A DNA stretch of 6,406 nt. Origin: Croceicoccus sp. GTDB taxonomy: Bacteria; Pseudomonadota; Alphaproteobacteria; Sphingomonadales; Sphingomonadaceae. The number at the start of each line of letters is the position of its first letter. Position 1 is the stretch's first letter. Where the stretch lies: contig JAPYSD010000220.1 in assembly GCA_029936705.1 (NCBI GenBank), positions 1 to 6,406 on the forward strand, in the 5' to 3' direction. The position numbers and the translations under genes are program-made. Shown here one piece after another: positions 1 through 5,148 of the stretch. The notes below the pieces were generated by a model, which saw nothing but the letters and a program-made list of their open reading frames with translations, did not search any database and was not told the DNA's origin.

Positions 1-1
1 A

Positions 2-466
2 ATGTCCGACAACCTCGATCCGTTCGAACGAAAGATCCTCGCCGAATTGCAGCGGGATGCCAGCCTGACCACTGCTGAGCTGGCAAAGCGCGTGGGGCTG
101 TCCGCCTCGCCCTGCTGGCGGCGGGTGGAGCGGCTGGAGAAGGAGGGCATCATCGCCCGCCGCGTGGCGCTGGTCGACCGGCGCAAGATTGGCCTCAACA
201 CCCAGGTCTTCGCGCAGGTGAAGCTGAGCGCGCATGGCCACGCGCACCTGGACGAGTTCACCCGCGCGATCGCCGAACTGCCCGAGGTGCTGGAAGCCTA
301 TGTGCTGATCGGCGTGTTCGATTTCATGCTGCGCATCGTGGCAAGGGACATCGACGCCTATGAACGATTGTTCTTCGACAAGCTTTCCAAGATCCCCGGC
401 GTGCAGGAAATCAATTCCACCGTCGCCTTGTCCGAGATCAAGGCGACAACTGCGCTTCCGGTGTGA
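2..466 (+). CDS. Lrp/AsnC-family transcriptional regulator
   Basis: A 154-residue DNA-binding regulator, the usual length for the Lrp/AsnC family. Residues about 6-52 form the N-terminal winged helix-turn-helix; the recognition-helix region reads LSASPCWRRVERLE (33-46), a typical family signature. A short linker follows. Residues about 67-146 are the RAM (ligand-sensing, oligomerising) domain, with the GVFDF loop at 104-108 and the ending IPGVQEINSTVALSEIK (131-147). Family members act as dimers to octamers and mostly sense amino acids; the ligand and targets cannot be read from the sequence. The ATG lies one base from the window edge, so its ribosome binding site and promoter are not visible and a slightly earlier start cannot be excluded. 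It is on the same strand as the hydrolases, but a 103-base gap with its own operator-like site separates them. I infer it is a neighbour rather than the operon's dedicated regulator. I see no hairpin-plus-T-tract terminator after it. Confidence 0.93.
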   Translation: MSDNLDPFERKILAELQRDASLTTAELAKRVGLSASPCWRRVERLEKEGIIARRVALVDRRKIGLNTQVFAQVKLSAHGHAHLDEFTRAIAELPEVLEAYVLIGVFDFMLRIVARDIDAYERLFFDKLSKIPGVQEINSTVALSEIKATTALPV

Positions 467-485
467 CGCGGCCCTGCGGCGGTCC

Positions 486-513
486 TTGCCAAACGGAATG
501 TTATCGGTAACAA
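486..513 (+). promoter_or_regulatory. candidate promoter for the hydrolase operon (weak)
   Basis: TTGCCA (486-491) resembles a -35 element. TAACAA (508-513), 16 bases later, is a poor -10 match with three of six consensus positions. The pair overlaps the palindrome at 499-512, the arrangement expected if a repressor blocks polymerase. A promoter is needed somewhere in this gap if the operon is separate from the upstream regulator gene, but these exact boxes are tentative. Confidence 0.25.
499..512 (+). promoter_or_regulatory. palindromic operator, LacI-family type
   Basis: The 14-mer TGTTATCGGTAACA is an inverted repeat with six of seven base pairs symmetric: TGTTA and TAACA arms around a central CG, the only mismatch being T504/G507. 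LacI-family operators are commonly even-length palindromes with a central CG, and TGnTAnCGnTAnCA patterns are known upstream of sugar-utilization genes in Caulobacter, sphingomonads and xanthomonads. It lies 57 bases before the GH35 start codon in the only sizeable gap before the operon, so control of the three hydrolase genes by a sugar-responsive repressor is the natural reading. The regulator itself is not in the window, and the Lrp/AsnC protein upstream is not expected to bind this kind of site. Confidence 0.55.
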
Positions 514-532
514 ACCGTGCCGATGAGGAATA

Positions 533-549
533 GATCGCGGCAAGCGATC
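533..549 (+). other. small hairpin in the GH35 5' leader
   Basis: GATCGC (533-538) and GCGATC (544-549) pair perfectly around a five-base GGCAA loop, 20 bases before the GH35 start and just upstream of its purine-rich ribosome binding region. There is no T-tract after it, so it is not an intrinsic terminator. It could stabilise the mRNA 5' end or tune translation, or be chance in GC-rich DNA. Confidence 0.3.
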
Positions 550-569
550 ACTCGGGGGAAGAGGGGGCG

Positions 570-2213
570 ATGAAGGCAGGACTGGCGGGCGCAGCCCTTG
601 CAGGATGGCTGGCCCTTTGCTCCCTTGCGGCTGTTCCCGGCATCGCCATGGCGCAGCAGCCGCTGCCCCGGATTGATAGCGCTAACGGCAAGCACGTTCT
701 GATGGTGGACGACAAGCCGTTCCTGGTGCTGGGCGCGCAGGCGAACAATTCCAGCAATTATCCTGCCGTCCTGCCGCAGGTCTGGCCGATGATGGAGCGG
801 CTGCACGCCAACACGCTGGAAATCCCCGTGGCATGGGAACAGGTCGAGCCCGAAGAAGGCCGCTTCAATTTCTCCTATCTGGAAGCACTGCTCAACGGCG
901 CGCGCGAGAACGACATGCGCCTCGTGCTGCTATGGTTCGCGACGTGGAAGAACACCGGCCCGTCCTATGCGCCGATGTGGGTAAAGACCGACACCGCACG
1001 CTTTCCCCGCATGCGCACGCCCGCAGGGTCCGCGCATTACGCGTTGTCGCCCCATTCCCGCACCACGCTGGAGGCGGACAAGCGCGCCTTTGTCCGTTTG
1101 ATGCGCTGGCTGCGCGACCACGATCCCGACCACACCGTCATCATGGTTCAGCCCGAGAACGAGGCGGGCGTATACGGCCAGAAGCGCGACCACTCGGCGG
1201 AGGCGAATGCGCTGTTCGCCGGGCCGATCCCGGCGGAACTGGCGCAGCGCACCGGCAAGTCGGGAAGCTGGAGCGAAGCGTTCGGCCCGCTGGCGGACAG
1301 CGCGTTCAACGCGTGGTACACCGCGCGTTATATCGACGAGATCGCCGCGGCGGGGCAGGCTGTGGTGGACCTGCCGATGTATGCCAATGCGGCGCTGAGC
1401 GATCCGTTCGCTGCGCCCGGCACGGGTGGGGGCGCCAGCGGCGGGCCGGACATGCCGGTGATCGATGTATGGAAGGCAGCGGCCCCGCACCTCGATTTTG
1501 TGGCGCCCGACATCTACATGCGCGATCAGCGGCAGGCGGCGGAAATCATGCGGCTCTATGCCCGGCCCGACAATGCACTGATGATTCCGGAGATCGGCAA
1601 TGCCGCCGACTATGCGCGGCTGTGGTGGAGCGCGCTGGGCCATGGCGCGATCGGTTTCGCGCCGTTCGGCATGGATGAAACGGGCTATTCCAACTATCCG
1701 CTGGGCGCGAAGGAACTGGACGAACAGACCGTCGAGGCTTTCGCGTCGAAGTACCGCCTGTTCGCGCCGATGGCGGGGGCCTGGGCGCGGGTGGCAGCGC
1801 AGAACCCGACATGGGGCGCGTCGAAGCCTGCAGGCGGGGCCAGCCAGACCCATCGGTTCGGGCGCTGGAACGCGGCCGTGCAGTACGAGGAATGGCAATT
1901 CGGCGACCGCGATTCCCCGTGGCTTGAATCCGATCCGCACCCGAGTGCGGGCAAGCAAGTCGGCGGCGCGGTCATCGTGCAGACCGGCGCGGACGAGTTC
2001 CTGGTCGCCGCGTCCGATGCGCGCGTGCGCTTTACGCTGGCCGATGCAGGGCCGGGCGAAAGCGCGGCGATGCTGCGGGCCGAGGAAGGGACGCTGGCCG
2101 AGGACGGCAGCTTTGTCATGCGGCGCGTGTGGAACGGCGACCAGACCGACCACGGATTGAATTTCACCAGCCAGCCGGTGCTTTTGAAAGTCACCATGGG
2201 CAGCTATCAATAA
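570..2213 (+). CDS. bgl35A: GH35 beta-galactosidase, Bgl35A type (xyloglucan side-chain)
   Basis: A 547-residue exported retaining beta-galactosidase, inferred to remove terminal beta-1,2-galactose from the Gal-Xyl side chains of xyloglucan oligosaccharides so that the xylosidase can act. Residues 1-28 are a Sec signal peptide (hydrophobic core 8-22, cleavage after AMA, before QQP); C17 is not in a lipobox. The clan GH-A (beta/alpha)8 barrel follows from about residue 40 to 395. The acid/base is E198 in QPENEAG and the nucleophile is E341 in MIPEIG. Their 143-residue separation fits my memory of Cellvibrio japonicus Bgl35A. The C-terminal 150 residues (GRWNAAVQYEEWQFG at 431-445, then beta-rich) match the small C-terminal domain (DUF5597-like) of this subgroup, which lacks the jelly-roll modules of larger GH35 enzymes. 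The start is supported by AAGAGG at 559-564, five bases before ATG, and by the signal peptide. It is first gene of the inferred operon. Galactosidase family is firm; xyloglucan specificity rests on context. Confidence 0.92.
   Translation: MKAGLAGAALAGWLALCSLAAVPGIAMAQQPLPRIDSANGKHVLMVDDKPFLVLGAQANNSSNYPAVLPQVWPMMERLHANTLEIPVAWEQVEPEEGRFNFSYLEALLNGARENDMRLVLLWFATWKNTGPSYAPMWVKTDTARFPRMRTPAGSAHYALSPHSRTTLEADKRAFVRLMRWLRDHDPDHTVIMVQPENEAGVYGQKRDHSAEANALFAGPIPAELAQRTGKSGSWSEAFGPLADSAFNAWYTARYIDEIAAAGQAVVDLPMYANAALSDPFAAPGTGGGASGGPDMPVIDVWKAAAPHLDFVAPDIYMRDQRQAAEIMRLYARPDNALMIPEIGNAADYARLWWSALGHGAIGFAPFGMDETGYSNYPLGAKELDEQTVEAFASKYRLFAPMAGAWARVAAQNPTWGASKPAGGASQTHRFGRWNAAVQYEEWQFGDRDSPWLESDPHPSAGKQVGGAVIVQTGADEFLVAASDARVRFTLADAGPGESAAMLRAEEGTLAEDGSFVMRRVWNGDQTDHGLNFTSQPVLLKVTMGSYQ
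674..687 (+). promoter_or_regulatory. second operator-like palindrome inside GH35
   Basis: TGATAGCGCTAACG contains the perfect palindrome TAGCGCTA (677-684), flanked by a symmetric G675/C686 pair. It fits the same TGnTAnCGnTAAC pattern as the site at 499-512. It differs at two of 14 positions from TGGTAGCGCTAACA, the xylose-responsive XylR operator of Caulobacter as I remember it. It covers codons for I35 to G40 of the GH35 protein; the GCT alanine codon here is uncommon in this GCG/GCC-rich gene. Its centre is 175 bases downstream of the first site's centre, a plausible distance for a LacI-type auxiliary operator and DNA looping. Function is inferred; a coincidence in coding sequence is possible. 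Confidence 0.35.
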
Positions 2214-2218
2214 AGGGA
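2212..2218 (+). promoter_or_regulatory. ribosome binding site for the GH31 gene
   Basis: AAAGGGA, overlapping the GH35 TAA stop, lies nine bases before the ATG at 2228 and is the better-spaced Shine-Dalgarno candidate. A second purine run, AGGGG (2222-2226), is only one base from the ATG and too close. This placement favours 2228 over the in-frame ATG at 2129, which would overlap GH35 and bury the signal peptide. It also suggests translation coupled to GH35. Confidence 0.5.
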
Positions 2219-2227
2219 CGCAGGGGT

Positions 2228-5104
2228 ATGGGGATCCGTTTATCGGCGCTGGCGGCGCTGGCATTGTCGGCCAGCGCATGGCCGGCCATCGCGGCAGAGG
2301 TCGAGCGGATCGACCACGGCGTGATCGTGACGCCGGACGAGGGCGATGGGGAAAAGGTGCGCGTGCTCGTCTATGGCGACGGGCGTTTTCGGGTCAGCGC
2401 GGTGCCGGATGCCGCGTTCGACCTGCCCGACAGCCTGATGGTGATCGCGCAGCCCACGGACGACTTCACCGTGACCGAGGGCGACGGGCGCGTCTTTGTC
2501 GGCACCCCCATGGCGCGGGCTGAGGTCCGCCTGCGCGACGGGCATGTCCGCTTCCTGGACGGCAAAGGCGAGGTGCTGCTGGACGAGGCGGCGCGCGGAG
2601 CGTTCCAGCCCGTCAGCATCGAGGGCGAGGATTTCGTCGCGATCCGCCAGCAGTTCAATCGCGGCACGGACGAGGGGTTCTACGGGCTGGGCCAGCACCA
2701 GAACGGGCAGATGAACTATAACGGCGAAGACGTCGAGCTTGCCCAGCACAACATGGATATCGCGGTGCCGTTCCTGGTGTCGACGCGGGGCTATGGCCTG
2801 CTGTGGGACAACGAATCCATCACCCGTTTCGGCGACCCGCGTGCGCCGCGCCTGGTGGGAGCAGTGGGCGAGGAAGCGGGCCTGAAGGTCACCACCGGCG
2901 GCGCGCCGGGCTGGCAGGCGGATTATTACCTGGGGGATGATCTGGCGGTCAGCCAGGTGGAACCCACGATCAACTACCAGTTCATCCGCGACCAGGCGAA
3001 ATGGCCCGAGGCGGCGAAGGCGGGCACCATCGCCACGCCCGAAAGCGGGCAGAACACCGCGGGCGTTTCGGCGCAGGAGCAGAAAGTGGTGTGGACCGGC
3101 ACCGTCCAGCCCGAGACCACCGGCACGCACAAGTTCCGGCTCTATTCGTCGAGCTATGTCAGGGTCTTTGCCGATGGCAAGGAAGTGCTGAACCGCTGGC
3201 GGCAGAACTGGAACCCCTGGTTCCACAATTTCGACCTGCCGATGACGGCGGGCCAGCCGGTCGAGCTGCGGATCGAGTGGGAGCCGAACCAGGGCTATAT
3301 CGCGCTCTACGGCAGCGATCCGCTGCCCGACGAGGACCGCCATTCGCTGTGGCTGTCGTCCGAGGTCGGCCAGGGCATCGATTATTATTTCGTCGCGGGG
3401 GGCGGCACGATCGACGGGGCCATCGCGGGCTATCGCGCGCTGACGGGCAAGGCGGCGATGTTGCCGAAATGGGCCTATGGCTTCTGGCAGAGCCGCCAGC
3501 GTTACGACACGCAGGACCAGCTGCTGGACGTGCTGGGCGAATATCGGCGGCGGCAGATCCCAATCGACAATATCGTGCTCGACTGGCGGTACTGGGAGGA
3601 TCCCAAGTGGGGCACCCATGAATTCGACGCCTCGCGCTTTGCCGATCCCGACGCAATGGTGGACCGGGTGCACGCCGAGGACGCGCATGTCATGATCTCG
3701 GTCTGGCCCAAGTTCTATCCGGACACCGCCAACGGGCAGGAGCTGGACGCGCAGGGCTTCCTCTATCGCCGTCCGCTCGAGGCGGGGCAGAAGGACTGGG
3801 TGGGGCCGGGCTATGCCAACACCTTCTACAATCCCTATACCAAGCAAGCGCGCGACCTGTACTTCAGGCAGATCGACGAGGCGCTGGTGTCCAAGGGTTT
3901 CGATGCGTGGTGGCTGGATGCGGTGGAGCCGGACTGGCATTCCAACCTCTCGATCGAGGAGCGCAAGTACCAGATGGGGCCGACCGCGCGCGGACCCGGT
4001 GCGGCGGTGTTCAATTCCTATCCGCTGATCCACGCGCTGGGCTTTGCCGAGAACCTGCGCAAGGTGCAGCCCGACCGGCGGCCCTTCATCCTGACGCGGT
4101 CAGGTTTCGGCGGCATCCAGCGGGCCAGTTCGGCGCTGTGGTCGGGCGATGTCGCGGCACGCTGGGACGACCTGCGCGACCAGATCTCGGCGGGCGTGAA
4201 CCTGTCGATGTCGGGCATTCCCAACTGGACGCACGACATCGGCGGCTTTTCGGTCGAGGACCGCTATACGAAGCAGGAGCCCGCGCACCAGGCGGAATGG
4301 CGCGAGCTGAACCTGCGCTGGTTCCAGTTCGGCCAGTGGACCCCGCTGTTCCGCAGCCACGGTGAGTTTCCCTACCGTGAGGTCTATGAGCTCGCGAAGG
4401 ACGACCGCGCGATGTACGACGCGATGGTCGGATCGCTGAACGAACGCTACCGGCTAATGCCCTATATCTACTCGGTCGCGGCGGACACGTACTGGCGCGA
4501 CGGCACGATCATGCGCGGGCTGGCGATGGATTTCGTCGACGATCCGCGGGTGTGGGACATCGACGACGAATACATGTTCGGCGGCGCGTTCCTGGTCGCC
4601 CCCGTCACCGCGTTCCAGGCGCGGGAGCGCGAGGTGTATCTTCCCGCGGGCGCGGACTGGTACGACTGGCGCACGGGCGCGTTCCATCGCGGCGGGCAGG
4701 CGATAACCGCCGATGCCGCGCGCAAGAGCATCCCGGTGTTCGTGCGCGCCGGGTCGATCGTTCCCACCGGCCCCGCGATTCAGCACACGGGCGAGCAGCC
4801 CGGCGGGCCGGTCGTGCTCCACGTCTTCACCGGCGCGGACGGCCAGTTCGTGTGGCACCAGGACGAAGGCACGACCCGCGCGTTCGAGCGCGGCGAACGC
4901 TCGGAAATCCCGCTAACATGGGACGAGGCAAGCGGCACGCTGACCATCGGCGGGCGCGACGGTGAATTCGATGGCATGGCCAAAAGCCGCGCGGTATCGG
5001 TGCGCTTCTACGGTCCGGGCCGGGCAAGCGCGCCGGACTTTACCGAGAACGAGGAATACAGCCTGACCTATGACGGGTCGCCGACGATGGTTCGGCGCAG
5101 GTGA
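2228..5104 (+). CDS. xyl31A: GH31 alpha-xylosidase with PA14 insert, Xyl31A type
   Basis: A 958-residue exported retaining alpha-xylosidase, inferred to release the non-reducing-end alpha-1,6-xylose from xyloglucan oligosaccharides. Residues 1-23 are a Sec signal peptide (cleavage near AIAA, before EVE). An N-terminal beta-sandwich (about 25-225) contains GFYGLGQHQNG (150-160) and YGLLWDN (189-195). A PA14 domain interrupts it at about 229-366 (VVWTGTVQPETTGTHKFRL, DGKEVLNRW). The (beta/alpha)8 barrel runs about 404-757: VLDWRYW, SVWPKFY, nucleophile D564 in WWLDAVEPDWHSN, acid/base D641 in LWSGD, NWTHDIGGF (666-674) and FRSHGEFPYR. C-terminal beta-domains complete the protein. PA14 insertion and these motifs are the hallmarks of Cellvibrio Xyl31A-like enzymes, where PA14 helps hold longer oligosaccharides. 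The ATG at 2228 was chosen over the in-frame ATG at 2129 because the signal peptide starts there. It follows GH35 by 14 bases. Another alpha-glycosidase specificity is possible but less likely in this context. Confidence 0.93.
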   Translation: MGIRLSALAALALSASAWPAIAAEVERIDHGVIVTPDEGDGEKVRVLVYGDGRFRVSAVPDAAFDLPDSLMVIAQPTDDFTVTEGDGRVFVGTPMARAEVRLRDGHVRFLDGKGEVLLDEAARGAFQPVSIEGEDFVAIRQQFNRGTDEGFYGLGQHQNGQMNYNGEDVELAQHNMDIAVPFLVSTRGYGLLWDNESITRFGDPRAPRLVGAVGEEAGLKVTTGGAPGWQADYYLGDDLAVSQVEPTINYQFIRDQAKWPEAAKAGTIATPESGQNTAGVSAQEQKVVWTGTVQPETTGTHKFRLYSSSYVRVFADGKEVLNRWRQNWNPWFHNFDLPMTAGQPVELRIEWEPNQGYIALYGSDPLPDEDRHSLWLSSEVGQGIDYYFVAGGGTIDGAIAGYRALTGKAAMLPKWAYGFWQSRQRYDTQDQLLDVLGEYRRRQIPIDNIVLDWRYWEDPKWGTHEFDASRFADPDAMVDRVHAEDAHVMISVWPKFYPDTANGQELDAQGFLYRRPLEAGQKDWVGPGYANTFYNPYTKQARDLYFRQIDEALVSKGFDAWWLDAVEPDWHSNLSIEERKYQMGPTARGPGAAVFNSYPLIHALGFAENLRKVQPDRRPFILTRSGFGGIQRASSALWSGDVAARWDDLRDQISAGVNLSMSGIPNWTHDIGGFSVEDRYTKQEPAHQAEWRELNLRWFQFGQWTPLFRSHGEFPYREVYELAKDDRAMYDAMVGSLNERYRLMPYIYSVAADTYWRDGTIMRGLAMDFVDDPRVWDIDDEYMFGGAFLVAPVTAFQAREREVYLPAGADWYDWRTGAFHRGGQAITADAARKSIPVFVRAGSIVPTGPAIQHTGEQPGGPVVLHVFTGADGQFVWHQDEGTTRAFERGERSEIPLTWDEASGTLTIGGRDGEFDGMAKSRAVSVRFYGPGRASAPDFTENEEYSLTYDGSPTMVRRR

Positions 5105-5148
5105 TGGGCAAGGGGCGAACGACGAAAAACGGGGAGTGGATAGCGTGA
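5104..5148 (+). CDS. possible 14-codon coupling mini-ORF
   Basis: An ATG at 5104 shares its A with the GH31 stop (TGATG, 5102-5106). It opens a 14-residue frame, MGKGRTTKNGEWIA, whose TGA at 5146-5148 overlaps the GTG start of GH3 (GTGA, 5145-5148). It thus fills the gap exactly, the geometry of a translational-coupling minicistron. There is only a weak AGG just upstream to recruit ribosomes, so termination-reinitiation would be needed. No homology is recognisable in so short a peptide. It could be accidental. Confidence 0.18.
   Translation: MGKGRTTKNGEWIA
5131..5136 (+). promoter_or_regulatory. ribosome binding site for the GH3 gene
   Basis: GGGGAG ends eight bases before the GTG at 5145, good Shine-Dalgarno spacing. 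It selects 5145 over the in-frame GTG at 5136, which overlaps the site, and over the later in-frame ATG at 5178, which would remove the positively charged start of the signal peptide. Confidence 0.55.

Noticed and set aside
467..485. Possible terminator after the Lrp/AsnC gene
   Set aside because: The GC-rich stretch has only weak partial pairing and no T-tract, so an intrinsic terminator is not supported.
1414..1448. Gly-rich stretch in GH35 (GTGGGASGG, residues 284-292) as a possible low-complexity insertion
   Set aside because: It falls in a loop between barrel elements where Gly/Pro/Ser-rich segments before VIDVWKAAAP-like motifs are ordinary for this enzyme type.
2129..2227. 33-codon N-terminal extension of the GH31 gene from the in-frame ATG at 2129
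   Set aside because: It would overlap the GH35 coding end and put a charged stretch in front of a clean signal peptide that starts at 2228, which has its own ribosome binding site.
930..2279. 449-codon - strand frame opposite GH35
   Set aside because: Antisense shadow of a real gene with biased composition, no domain and no ribosome binding site worth noting.
2240..4033. Long 597-codon open frame on the - strand opposite the GH31 gene
   Set aside because: It lies wholly antisense to a convincingly conserved enzyme. Its product is rich in Arg, His and Pro without recognisable domains, and long antisense frames are expected in GC-rich coding DNA.
4911..4918. CGCTAACA, a half-match to the operator pattern in the 3' part of GH31
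   Set aside because: Only the right half matches; the left arm is absent, so it is treated as chance.
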